This document shows positions 1 to 10,769 of a DNA stretch of 64,000 bases, piece by piece. The translations under genes and the position numbers were made by a program. How positions within the stretch are numbered: the first letter of the stretch is position 1; each line of letters starts with the position of its first letter. This stretch comes from Patagioenas fasciata (lineage: Eukaryota > Chordata > Aves > Columbiformes > Columbidae): positions 146,877,104-146,941,103 of the forward strand of contig NC_092520.1 in NCBI RefSeq assembly GCF_037038585.1, read 5' to 3'. Under the pieces are notes generated by a model that saw only the letters and a list, made by a program, of their open reading frames with translations, made no database searches and was not told where the DNA came from.

Positions 1-357
1 GGAATGCCCAGCAGCAGGAAGGGTGCTGGGGAGTGAATGCACGCAGCTACTGGGACAGACACGGGCAAATGGGAGGGCAGAGATTTTTTTGTTCTGGAAA
101 GGAGCTTTAGAGGAAGCCTGGCAGTATGGTACCCAGTAGTGGTGCTGGACTCGTGCAGGTCACATGCTGTTTCAGCCTTATTCTCACAAACAGGCAGAGC
201 AGAACGAATGAAAACAGCATTTACTGAAAAGCATCAACCAAATCAACGCAGGATCAACTGAGGACATTAGCTTTTGGCATCCTGCCCCTTTCTGACAAGG
301 AAGTGATTTATTTACAGCAACCAGTCCCGCTGTGGAGCCGAGCTGAGTCCTCCTTAC

Positions 358-414
358 CGTATCAAGCAGCTCGATGACTTTGGAGAAGAAGAACCACCAA
401 CACACTCTTGCCAT
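358..414 (-). CDS. ELOVL8: ELOVL4/8-like elongase, coding exon 4 (last one in window)
   Basis: A 57-nt, phase-0 exon encoding 19 residues (110-128), MARVCWWFFFSKVIELLDT. It contains the diagnostic elongase motif KxxExxDT (Lys121, Glu124, Asp127, Thr128). The acceptor CTGCCCAGCAG directly precedes ATG, so that Met is internal and not a start. The donor is ACG|GTAAGG (complement of 352-357). The next exon should encode the FFxLRKK and HxxHH catalytic region. I find no such sequence in 1-350, so the gene continues beyond the left edge. Read as one protein, exons 1-4 give 128 uninterrupted residues, about half of a typical 270-310-residue elongase. The gene therefore looks functional as far as it can be seen. 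Confidence 0.92.
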
Positions 415-566
415 CTGCTGGGCAGCACAAGGAAACGCTGTTAGACCTCAGAGCAAAATCACTTCTCAGTCTCACTGCCTGAGATTTTCAACTATGCACT
501 GTGTGAACACTGCCCACCTGGGATCAACAGCAAAAGAGGAAATCTAAGGGGCTCTTTTATGGCAGA

Positions 567-599
567 TTTTTGTTTGTTTGTTTGTTTGTTTGTTTGTTT
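567..599. repeat. (TTTG)n microsatellite
   Basis: About eight perfect TTTG units inside intron 3 of the elongase gene (transcribed as CAAA). Confidence 0.95.
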
Positions 600-1291
600 C
601 ATCTGGAGGTGGAATGGCATTCAGCGTTGCCTTGACAGGTTAGGTGATTGGTTTACTAAGTTGCTTGCTCTTTGCCAGGACAAGGATATTTCTAGCCTGA
701 TGGCAAGTTTTTTGAAAAATTGAAAAGCTAATATACATTTTTGCATCTGCTCAAAGCCTGGTTATATCTGGAAGTAAAGCATAATAGCTCTGAAATAAAA
801 AAGAAAAAAAAAATTAAAAAAATCATGCAGTATTTTGGAAAGCTGAAGCCGGAAGGACCCACTCACCCTGTGATGACCAGACAAGGAAGAGTTTTATACA
901 AATCCCTCTGCTAAAAAAAAAATTATGAGTAAGATGTATGTCTTGAAAAGCTGAGGATATAAAAATTGGCTTTCTCACTAATGGTGATCAGCCAGAATCT
1001 TTATATAGTCAATGGAAAGAGTCACATATATTTCAGAGGTAATTTATAATATCTATACTAGACATATATCTTCAGATTGTAGGACCACCCTCTCTCCAGT
1101 GATCAGAAAGGGCTATGTTGACCGAGATGACTAATTTATAGAGAAATAAAGCAAAGTAAAGCAAACAGCTTTACAAGCAGAAAACTGGAGTAAAAGCCTT
1201 CTTAGGCATGCAAATTGCTATTTATAAGCAAAACAATCTGCATACCCATGGGAGTAGCAGACCCCAAGGCAAGCTTTGTATAGAACTGTAC

Positions 1292-1372
1292 CCTCATTCC
1301 TAGTTCGCTTTGGCTGTAATCCACTGGCTGGCACAGGTAGCTGTAGTTGGCCAAGACTGAAGTTACCAGAAA
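1292..1372 (-). CDS. ELOVL8: ELOVL4/8-like elongase, coding exon 3
   Basis: An 81-nt, phase-0 exon encoding exactly 27 residues (83-109). It runs from FLVTSVLANYSYLCQPVDYS to LGMR and is the counterpart of the 27-residue ELOVL4 exon with YSYICQSVDYS. The acceptor is TTTCTTTTTTTTTTTTCTTTGCAG and the donor AGG|GTACAG. The VDYS element and the Cys before it are typical of ELOVL1/4/7/8-type enzymes and lie in the luminal loop after the second membrane segment. There is no stop or frameshift. The intron to exon 2 is 1.1 kb and the intron to exon 4 is 0.88 kb, compact as expected in a bird. Confidence 0.92.
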
Positions 1373-2473
1373 CTGCAAAGAAAAAAAAAAAAGAAAAGCA
1401 ATAGAGATCCATTTTCTGTTCAATGCCATCTGTTTCAAAATGATGTACACACTAATGCTAAGGTAATAGGGTCTCAATCTAGTACTCACTGACAGAAAAT
1501 CCAAGCAATCTATACAGCTGAACAAATAGCAAAACAAAATACTTCACATCCTTGTTGGAATCTGAAAAATTGGTCTGGGTGTGTTTGTACCTCTTTATGT
1601 AATCACTGGAGTGCTCCAAAATGCTTCAGTGGGAACAGTGAAATGTAGGTTTCAGAATCTCTCTCAAAATACACTGTTCCTTTGCAAAGATCCCATACTG
1701 TTTTGTTTTGGTGGTTACATTTGCCTGTTAACTGGAAAACCAAAAACTTGACCAAGTAACCAGTATAACTGAACAACCAAGCACAGGTTGAGTAGTATTT
1801 GCTAAAATAAAATTTAAAAAAAAAAAAAAAAACTAAAAAAAATTTGCTTTAACTAAATGTAACGATTGTGTTACAAACTAAAAGGGCAAGTTTGTTGACA
1901 TCAAAATGTTTTCCAGACCTATTTCAGGTCTTGAAGAGTTTTCAGTGACGGCTTACATAACCTAGGGAAAGGCTTGTATTCTGGAAAGGCTTGTGCATTG
2001 AGAACAAGCAGTAAACAGTATCATCAATACTCTCAGCAGCAGGAAGCTGCAGTGTGCTTGGCACTCTTGGAGAGGACTGCATAAGTCTGGAAAAGCGGTT
2101 CTTATTCTCAGAGATGGTTCCCTCACCAGCCAGACCTGAGACAAAATGAGGAGGTTCCACATCTCTGTGTCTACCAAGGAGATCTCAGCTTTCAACTTTG
2201 TCATTCAGGAACCTTCCAATGCTATTTTTATGACTGAGAGGAAGACTGAGAAATGTGAAGAAATAAGAGTAAGATTGAGAAACAGAAGGAAATGAGGTAT
2301 GCTTTGGAAATAACGCTTTCAACAGGACAATACTCCTCTCGTGGCAAAACATAGACATGTGCAAATCGGCTCCCACTCCTTTCATTGGAGTCCATCAGCA
2401 AAAGCTGTTGAAATGGCTCTGACTTTCAAACACTTCCCAGATGCTTACCTAGGATCCAATCTTGTCTCCTCAC

Positions 2474-2661
2474 CTCGTAAAACATGTAGCTTGATAATGC
2501 CATCATGGCTAGATTGTAGGTGATCAGCAGGCCTCGCAGCTTCAGTGGTTTCCGATGACACATGTAGAAGGGTCCCAGAGCCACAACAAAAAGGTAAGAG
2601 GCAAAGAGAAACGTGACTGGAAGTGGAGAGTGGACCAGAAACCATGAGTCTGTCCTTGGAT
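2474..2661 (-). CDS. ELOVL8: ELOVL4/8-like elongase, coding exon 2
   Basis: This 188-nt exon (2 nt completing Asp20, then 62 codons) covers residues 20-82. It has a strong acceptor (TTTTGCTTTTCAG, intron side 2662 upward) and donor GAG|GTGAGG (complement of 2468-2473). It begins DPRTDSW, the ADPRxxxW-type signature that opens the conserved part of ELOVL proteins. A hydrophobic first membrane segment follows at about residues 33-53. Next come a basic HRKPLKLRG loop (family pattern NRKPFxLRG) and the start of a second membrane segment with the conserved YN pair at 68-69. The exon length and boundaries parallel ELOVL4 exon 2. A 155-codon open frame on the opposite strand overlaps it and is a shadow. 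Family assignment is secure. Paralogue assignment is less so, because human ELOVL1-7 all share this block. Confidence 0.92.
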
Positions 2662-4322
2662 CTGAAAAGCAAAACACACAGCCAAAGCTGGCACATCTCA
2701 TACACAGTATGGCAGATATATTTAATTACTTCCCCTCAGCATGCTCTTTGCAGCTTGCTCTCTGGCAAAAAGAAAATTGGTATCTCATGTGTTTGTACAA
2801 AGCAGTACCACAGTCCTTCTCCTACCCTGGAGCTCCACGTGCCAGTTTCTGCTCAAAGACACAGCATTCAGGTTAGGAGCGTAGTACTAGCAGACTGCTC
2901 TGCTCAGCACCAGTATTCTGCAGCACAGCAGTCAACAGATCTTGCCTGTCACGAGCTGGAGCCCTCACCACAGGCTGCAAGACTGTCCCACACACTGGTG
3001 AAAGAAGTAGTTCAAGACACATGCAGTAGGGATGCGCAGAACAAAACAAAGAGTTCTTGGATTTTCAGGAGCGGAAATCTTCACAACTAAATGATAAAAT
3101 CGCTTCAGTCACTGGTGCTGTTTCCTTCCCACCCCACAACGCTCAGGACACCTGAAATTCTGCATCCCTCCATTTTTATATCTATAGGGTGGACTCTCTG
3201 GAAAGCATGCCATTTCACTGAAAAATGACAAAACACTTCTCTCTGCTAAAACTGCTCTTCAGTCCTACAGGAAAGGGAATCTCAACATATTGTCTGTCAT
3301 TCCAGCTCCTCCTAATCCTGCCTCATCCCTGACCCACAGAAATGCAGGACACATTATATCTGCAAAGAAAACCCAGTTCCCATCCGTGCTTTCCTCTCCT
3401 ACTCCCATTGTGGTCACTGCTCTGCTAAACTCCCTCAGCATCTCCTTTTGCTTCCTGACCTGTCAGTCCCAAGTCCCAGATCCTTCTCACCATTCTAGCC
3501 CCAGGAACCTTGCAGAAGTTCTCTGCTGAATTCTAGTCCTTGGCTCACTGGTGAGCCCATGGGCATCAGGGTATTTTTTTTTTTAAATGCCATCTGAGCC
3601 CACATGACTCTGCTAATTCACATCCCTTCTAAATCTGCCAGTTCTTCACTATTCCTGTTATGAGCTGTGTTGAGAGCCCTTTGATATTCCACTTCCAGAT
3701 TTAGCAGTCCATCAGCACTCCTGAATCCCAATTTAGACTCTCTTCTGAAATTCAAGTTCTGAAACATTCACAGCCTGAGCACCATGCCCGATGTCCTCCT
3801 CCTCATCAAAGCCACCATGCAGGCCTGCCATTCTACCTTCATGCCATTTTCTGGCTTTTCCTTGCATTTGAGGATCCAACAGAGCCCTGTGGGACCACAC
3901 TGGATCTGCAGAACCTCTAGCTATTGAAGATCTGAAGTCTCCTGACTGCAAAGTGTCAAATACGAAACACTGAGGATTGGTTTCTGTCAATATTTCATTT
4001 GACAACAGGTTTTACTGGCATCCCCGAGCAAATATTGCTCATCATCCTGTCAGAGTCTGTTGTACATTGAACAGAAAGCTGCTGAGAGTTCCCAGCTACA
4101 GGCATGGGAGATGCCCCATCCCTTCATTCCTTACGGTGATCCAGCTGAGGGTCCTTGAGATATGTTTCAAGACTTAAGGAAAGTTTGTGATCATGGAGAA
4201 GTGACAATCTGCCTAGTGAAGAAAAAGCGATCTCATGTGAGGATCATGTTCCTTCTAGGTTTGCTCTTCATGATCATGCTATTTATGTGGAAATACCTGT
4301 TTAAGAAGGCATCTCTACCTAC

Positions 4323-4388
4323 CTCCACTTTCAAGGACCCAGTTGTAGAATTCCTTAGTTTTCTCCCAAGTTGAAGCCATCAGAAGTT
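4323..4388 (-). CDS. ELOVL8: ELOVL4/8-like elongase, coding exon 1 (start exon)
   Basis: First coding exon of a very-long-chain fatty acid elongase, a multi-pass ER enzyme that condenses malonyl-CoA with fatty acyl-CoA. The ATG is the complement of 4378-4380. The exon encodes 19 codons plus one base, MASTWEKTKEFYNWVLESG, then G|. Its last base is 4323 and the donor GTAGGTAG follows (complement of 4315-4322). Exon 2 starts with AT, so the split codon is GAT (Asp) and the join reads ...WVLESG-DPRTDSW, the expected elongase N-terminus. A pyrimidine-rich acceptor ending CAG lies at the complement of 4389-4391, leaving 8 nt of 5' UTR before the ATG and implying an upstream non-coding exon. Kozak context is weak at -3 (C) but has G at +4. 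The W-x6-8-Y-x-W pattern resembles the N-terminus of fish-described ELOVL8. The symbol is provisional; ELOVL4-like is the alternative. Confidence 0.72.
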
Positions 4389-5944
4389 CTGGAAAGAAAT
4401 TAAAATTAGCATCCCCAGGATCAGATTAACTCCATTTATCCTAGCCTTGATGAAGTCTTGAATAAGAAGGTTCCTTAGACCAAAGCTCAGGACTACAGCT
4501 AATGAAAATAAAATAGCTTGCTCTCTGTAGAAATTGAAATTTTGAACCAGGATTAGAGTCATGTTTTAAAAAGGAAAGAAGACAAACTGCTGTAACGATT
4601 AGTTGTTTAACTTCTATTTCCAGATTTTGATATTTTGTTGAAGTTTCATCTCTAAAAATATTTTAAGTAGCTGCATTCAAAATACCAGAGCCAGGAGCAC
4701 TGTGTACCATGTTGGGAAATCAATCACATGATATTTTTTCTAAAGCAATGTAGGCACAGCATTCACGCAAGGACACACACCAGGCGGCATAACTGCATCC
4801 TTCTGCAGGCATTCTTGGAGATTCACAATGCTAACAGGCACTTTGGAATTAATTCGGTACTGCTGCAGCTCCAAAGATGTTAACTGAGCTATGGTAGTTA
4901 TTTGGCTTTCTGAGGCCCAGTTTGTACATTGTTTTGACCTTACCTTCAATAATATAGTATATTAAAGTAGAATACTCATATAATATGATGCTCTTCCTCT
5001 TCCCTTCTTTTCTTTAGCAGGGAGACCTTTTCGATGACATTTGGAAGTTCACCTAGAAAACACTGCAGTTACTTTCAACAGCTAGTTCTCTTCATTAGCA
5101 AATACACAGGACCAGCTTTCTTCCACTTTCATATCCTCCTGGTACTGAGGAAAGCACATTCTCACCTTTGACTTCTCATAGACTGCTGAGTATAAGAGCC
5201 CCATATCTCCTTTGGACCTGTCCCCTACTCTTCTGTGCTTGCTGGGCCCCTGCAGCACAATAGCTTATGCATTGCACAGCAGGGAATACTGTAGTCTAAT
5301 ATAAGGTCTCTTATATAAATGTGTTTTAAGGAGCGTTATGGATAGAAACAGTTTCTTAATACCCAGATCACATAGCTCCTGGAACTACAAATGCATAGAG
5401 CATGCCTGGCACTGTTTACTAACTGTACTTTTGACTTTGCACATCAGGATAAAACCTGTTAAAATTAACAAGGCTTTTCTGTATCCCAACTGTATACAGA
5501 TTTACTCTGGAGAAACATAACAGTCAACAAAACTTGCTATACCTACACTTCTGTAGACCTCACAGCCTGACATGCAACTGCACACACAGCACTGTGTCAG
5601 TGACAGAAACATACTTGCACAAATTTCTCTCCTGCAATCAATCACTGAAGCCAGACCTCTTTTTGGTGTGTTTTTCTGACACATATCCCGAGACCCTTAG
5701 CACACGCATGTCTGATACACATCCTGACACAGAGACACACGCCCTTGTAATCCGCGCAGGATCTGCCAGCAGAGAGATTAGTCAGTGATTATCAGCTGGC
5801 TCAGAGTCAATCCGTCACAGATTTCATATGGTTACATGCCCTCAAACATTCCATACACATTCTGGTTCATTCCGCTCCCTTTGCTTACTCCGAACCATCA
5901 GCCTGTAATGAATGAGAAAACCCAAGAATTGTGAACAGACTTAC
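4389..5944. other. Presumed 5' UTR intron of the elongase gene
   Basis: This lies between the exon-1 acceptor and the candidate leader exon. No repeats or coding signals were recognised. A minus-strand ATG at 5204 opens 13 codons ending at a GTGAGA donor (5164-5169), but its phase (0) does not match exon 2, so it was not used. Confidence 0.35.
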
Positions 5945-6300
5945 CCCAGAGGTGCAGCTGGCTTCTAGCCTCCCTTTCTTGAGGATTGTCCTCAGTTATA
6001 CGCTACTCTCACTCCGGGTGGACGTGACAGGCAGCAAAACAAGAAGCTGAGAGAGCATGTGTCATTAAGCAGACACTGTGCTCAGCTTTCTTCTCCGCAA
6101 CTGAAGGTGAATACATCACCTGCTGGATCTCACACAGATGTGGTGGATCTTCATGCCTCTGAGGAACGTAGCACAATTCAGAGTTTCCCACCATAAAACC
6201 ACTGTGAGCTGCAGGCACTGTGGTGTTGTCTTGTAACTTTGCCAGGGTGGAGGTTACATCACATACTCCTCCCCCTCCCTCTCTTGCCTCTCCCCACATG
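5945..6300 (-). promoter_or_regulatory. Candidate ELOVL4/8-like 5' UTR exon and promoter area
   Basis: Coding exon 1 begins with an acceptor only 8 nt before its ATG, so an upstream non-coding exon is needed. On the minus strand a near-perfect donor, CTGGG|GTAAGT, lies at the complement of 5939-5944. The sequence before it has no in-frame ATG but could be leader. Upstream (plus 6255-6297) the gene strand is strongly purine-rich (GGGGAGAGGCAAGAGAGGG-like). No TATA box or CpG island was seen. The leader exon's 5' end is not determined. The placement is inference from splice signals only. Confidence 0.28.
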
Positions 6301-9300
6301 ATTTATCAGATTAGAGGACTGAGAAGAGGAGGAAAACAAATGTGGAAGAGAACTGCGATTCCACGGGAGTGAACACTGACTTTTAGTGTCATGCTTGGGA
6401 GTCTGGCCAAGTGGGAATCAGGCCAAAGTTTCTTCTGCAGGTTTCTTCAGGGCACATCGTGACAGCTTTTCAAACAGTAAAAGATGAGGAAACATGCCAG
6501 GACAAGACCCTGGAAAACAGTCTGTTTGGAGCACTCCTTCAGTCCATCATAAGGGGCTGTCAACAAGCCTTTTGTGTGCTCAAAATAAGTTCAAACCACA
6601 AAAAGAGGGAGCACCGAACAGTGGGACCACCCACCCACTCACTCAGGGAAGGCAGAGCAAACTCAGCTGGAGTCACCCCCTCATGCCCAGACTCTATCCC
6701 CGGAGGAGTCACATTTACTGTTTTTAAACATACATGGAAAAATGTTGAGGGGTTTGAAAGTGATACCAAGTTTCCCCCTCTGTCATCTCCAGCAACCATA
6801 TAATGGAAAAAACACAGAGAGCCTTAGTTGGCAGTGACTCAAGTCAGTAATTGCAGTGTATGTGACGCAGTCCTGTGTGGAGGTACCAATGCAGAGCCAC
6901 CAAGAAGTAACACAAAGCCTAGTGATGGGGTTCTACTTGGTCACCTGGGGTGTAGATATGCCCTCTTACTTTCCCAGTGGGTACAGTTTATTAGCAGAAC
7001 TCTGAAAAAAAGAGGGTAGCATCATATCTTGTACTACTGTGTTGTAGTAGACAAGCAAAACACCAAATATTAGCTTTTCAAAGCAGGATAATCAGACATA
7101 CCATGTGATGGTAGTTTCTTGTTGATGCTGCTGTACAGTTACTGTGTTTCCATGACTGGTGGAAACTATGAAAGAAAGTAAACAGATACTTTTGGAAAAG
7201 GTGATGTAGGGTCTAGGGCTTTGCATTTTGGAGGTCAGGAGGTCAGAAGAGCAACTCGGGTTAGGAGAAGGTTGGACTGATCTTTGATGTCATATTCATT
7301 AGTGGGTTTGGGTTTTTGTTTTTATTTGGTTGGTTTTTGTTTCTATTTGGTTGGTTTGGGGTTTTGTTTGTGGGGTTTTTTTGTTTTGTTTTAGGCTTTG
7401 TTTTAATTCCAGTTTGTTTTTAATTGAGGTTCAGAGAGGCAATAATTGTTAACTTTACATAACTTTTTCTTTTTGCAGAGCTTCCTATAAAGGCCCTTTA
7501 TAAGAAGTCTGTAATTGCTCACTAACAGGTTTTGTTTCTAAAGTTTTGGTGTCCGAGTCCTTAAAAAGGTTCAGTGATTTATCAGTGTGAATCAATGGCA
7601 GTAATAAATCAGACCAGCCGTTTCTATCTGTCTATTATGTGTAGATGGGACTGTATTTTATTAGTCCTCGCTGGAAACTTCAAGTAATGTTTGCTGAGCT
7701 ATTTGTGTTGACGTATGAGATTCAGAATTACAGACACAAACTTTTCCATCAAAATTTTTTACCCTGCTGAAAATAATGCAGCTGAAGTCAATTTTCACAA
7801 AAACATTTCATTTGGGCCAAAGTATTTTATTGTTCATGTAAACTGAAATTAAAAAAAAAAATAAAATACCATGAAGCATGTTCCATTTTTTAAAACCTAC
7901 CCTGCTCCTGAAGTATTCCCAGTGGTACTGTTGCAGATGTTCACTAGCACAGCTGGCAGATGGAGAGATGACATCAGTAACATGGTACTTTTACACTCCA
8001 AGAATGAGTGTCCTTTGATGGATGTCAGTACAGCTGTGAGGGCAGCCCTGTGGGGACCCCACATAAGAGCCCTTGGGGCTTTCAGTTTCATCAAAAACTC
8101 AGCAGAAAAAAACATTGCTCCTTCACTGATTAGGGAAACTCTGAATGCCAAAGTGAATTGGATTTTTCATTCAGTGACTTGTCAAGAAAAAAGAGTTTTG
8201 CAGAAACATAGATTACAGCCATAGTAATAAGCAACTCAGTTATGTACAATATATGACAAATCAGACAGGTCAGTGAGAGATTTAAAAGATTGTATATTCC
8301 AGCTTTTTAAAAACCTGAATATCTCCTGCTTATGACATGGGTGTTTGCCACAAAATCATTGTCAATAACAAATATCAACAGTAAAATAATTCTGAGAGCT
8401 TCTAGATAATGCAGATCTTGTTATTTAGTCCTCTGATTGCTGTTTCATCCAAATAAAACTATTAAAAACACAGATTAACAAAACAGACCTGTTTCAATAC
8501 TTGGGAAAGACAAGGAGCAGTGGGCCAGATTCATCTGGATATCCAGGCTATGTCATGCTGATGCTCTCAACATGTAGCAAAGGCTTATTAGATTTGACAG
8601 GCTTATGTGCTTTGTTTTTTCTATCTACACATCATATGAAAGAGATGTACTGTGGTTCACATCTGAAGTCCAAAACCTAATAGGTTCTAACTTCAGCTCT
8701 TGTAGCAATGCTCTTTGTAGCTGTGAGCAATGTAATTAACTCTCTGAGACCAAAAACACTTAGCCATCCAAAAAGTTTATTTTACTATAGATAAAATTGC
8801 TTGAAAAATGGCAACTGCTTCCTGCTGTTAATCAAGCTGTTACATCAAATTTAAGACCTATTTTTTACTTTTCCAATCTTTAAGCCATTAGTATGTTATT
8901 ATCTCAGTTACTCACTGAATCCAGGCCAAGCCCTCTAGGGCAGGTAATTCTTAGATCTGATTTCTCATTGAAGTTCACTTTCACAGTGAGCCATGCTCAT
9001 ACCATACCAATAAGCAAAACTAAACCTGCCTGAAAAAAAATGACTAAGTTTCCCAACCAAGCAAACTGACTTTCTTTATCAGCTTCTAAACTGCAAGGAT
9101 GCATGGGGTGATAGTGAAAGCAGTGAAAGACAAGATCTTTTCTGCAGTGGAACAGACACTTAAGTGATAGCACCACCAGCCTGCTGAAATTAATAAAACA
9201 CTGAATAATAGCAGCAGGAATACCAGGCTGGATTATAGACTATCAAACCAGTTAAGGCACCACAACCTTAACTACCAGTATACACTTTAAGATCTGAGGT

Positions 9301-10529
9301 GGCCAGATATCTTCTAAAACTTGCATATACCTGGCCCTTGGAAAACCTGAATGATATCAAATCCACTTCATGTGCAGTTTAACTGAACCAAACCCCTCAA
9401 GTGTTTCGTGCATGCAGATATTCATATGTAGGGTTTTATATACTGATATTTCAAATTACTTGTAGCTTACGTATGAAACTTACGCCACCTGACCAGGGAT
9501 GAAGTCCGAAGAAAGATGTACACCACCAGTTGGCCCTTTCCTGATTAGCTTCATCTGGTATGGAAGGTGCTGGAGATGCAGAAGGGCTTCAATAAGATGC
9601 AAATGTCATAGCTGCAGATGCCACAGCACAGGAAGGAAGGCAAAACCCCCCAAATCTCTCATTCAGCTTGTATCCACATGTGCACTTTTGCTGCACAAAG
9701 TCTACAGCCACTTATTGGATAATGTAAGTCTTAGGGTGAGTGTACCTAAGTTATGAGAAGTTCAAGGACAGGATCATACTGTTAGCACTACCAGCAGATG
9801 AAGCACTACTTTGCTCCTTGGCAAGACTGGCCTCCAAAGAAAACTCTGAACTTCTGGAATGGCATCTTCATGAGCATATTTGTTGAGGGAGGTCCATGTA
9901 ATCTCCCCTGCTCTCTACTCTTTAACAATCACATCAGCTTTCAATTGCTAACAACAGAAATAAATAACAGCTGTTTTTATGAGTACTCTCTCAACGGGTA
10001 ACATAATAATAGATGTTTTTACAGCAATAGAATTTCCTGCAGAATAATAATTGAATGACTCAGTTTGTTTTGCTAATATGCGATTACTAGCTCATATATG
10101 TTTCTGGAGCAAATCAGTGATTTCAGATGACAATCAACCATAATTAAAACACTCTGATAACCTAAACAAACTTTTCAGTATGTTTGGGTCTAGTCCACAA
10201 ATCTCTTGTGCATGAAAAAATCCAAACATTTCTATTTAGAGCAAACAGAAGCCTTTAAGATGCACAGTGAAACAACTGAAGGAAGAAGCTCCTTCTGCCT
10301 CTCACACAATGCAAACAATTGCACGAATATTGGAAGGTTTATCACAGATCACAGGAAAAAAGGTTTTGGTAGAGGTACTGAACCTGTCACTATGCATAGG
10401 ACTGGAAGTTTACAGCAGCTCTTGTGCACATTATGGCCTTAAAAACACAGGATTTTAATTTTACCAGCATAGATTTTTCAGTTCAATTATTCTGCATACA
10501 ATATGTGAAGCATACGATATATGAAGCAT
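6301..10529. other. Intergenic, no gene recognised
   Basis: Upstream flank of the elongase gene. It holds a T/G-rich low-complexity stretch (7303-7423). A possible very old repeat scrap lies near 8519-8550 (GGGCCAGATTCATCTGG, a motif that recurs in decayed sauropsid repeats). A short CR1-tail-like string (GGTTGGACTGATCTTTGA) lies at about 7270-7287. Open frames here are short and show no conserved motif. Confidence 0.45.
7303..7423. repeat. T/G-rich low-complexity repeat (GGTTTTTGTTT type)
   Basis: About 120 bp of TTTGGTTTGG/TTTTGTTT units, imperfect, all T and G with rare A or C. Related arrays recur at 567, 17980, 58716 and 59740 and, as the A/C complement, at 11399 and 45126. Confidence 0.8.
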
Positions 10530-10534
10530 ACTCT

Positions 10535-10640
10535 GTGATCTCAGAAAAGCCATTCAGCCACTCTGTACCTCAATTTCCAAATCCATAAAACAGAAGGAAC
10601 ACTTGCCTATCTATCTCACAGGAGTGCGGTGAAGGTGACC
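10535..10640 (+). mobile_element. MIR-like ancient SINE fragment
   Basis: The order of blocks matches the MIR/CORE-SINE body: GTGATCTCAGAAAAGCCATT (consensus GTGACCTTGGGCAAGTCACTT), then CTCTGTACCTCAATTTCC (CTCTGTGCCTCAGTTTCC), then ATCCATAAAACAGAAGG (ATCTGTAAAATGGGG), then CTATCTCACAGGAGTG. These agree in order and spacing from memory of the family; identity looks like 65-75% by eye. MIR is an amniote-wide fossil SINE and is not mobile today. Confidence 0.65.
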
Positions 10641-10689
10641 TGCAGTTAGTGTACAGCCATATGAATCACGTTGTGCCCATTTGGGTGCA

Positions 10690-10765
10690 AAACCAGGGCT
10701 CTACTTCTGGCTCTGAGGTTTGTATCTTTGTGATCTTGGGTAAGTGATTTCAGGTAGGAATCATC
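10690..10765 (+). mobile_element. Second MIR-like fragment
   Basis: CAGGGCTCTACTTCTGGCTC ... TTTGTGATCTTGGGTAAGTGATTT parallels the MIR segment (GGCTCTGCCACTTAC ... GTGTGACCTTGGGCAAGTTACTT). It follows the first fragment by about 50 bp but restarts earlier in the consensus, so it is a separate copy or a duplication. Confidence 0.45.
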
Positions 10766-10769
10766 TTAC

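Larger units (their letters stand above)
415..4322 (-). other. ELOVL4/8-like introns 1-3 and their contents
   Basis: The segments between the exons (415-1291, 1373-2473, 2662-4322) are introns by the splice sites described for the exons. They hold a (TTTG)n array at about 567-599 and A-rich runs near 805-820 and 1810-1850. The long A run at 1380-1393 on the plus strand is the polypyrimidine tract of the exon 3 acceptor on the gene strand. No repeats recognisable as CR1 and no other exons were seen here. Confidence 0.6.

Noticed and set aside
2623..3090. 155-codon plus-strand open frame
   Set aside because: It overlaps elongase exon 2 on the opposite strand and runs into the intron; no domain. 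It is a shadow frame.
5166..5204. Minus-strand ATG plus 13 codons ending at a GTGAGA donor as elongase start exon
   Set aside because: Ends in phase 0 while exon 2 needs phase 1, and the peptide lacks elongase features. The 4323-4388 exon fits in both phase and sequence.
7270..7287. CR1 3' UTR scrap (GGTTGGACTGATCTTTGA)
   Set aside because: Only about 18 bp match and neither flank continues the CR1 consensus.
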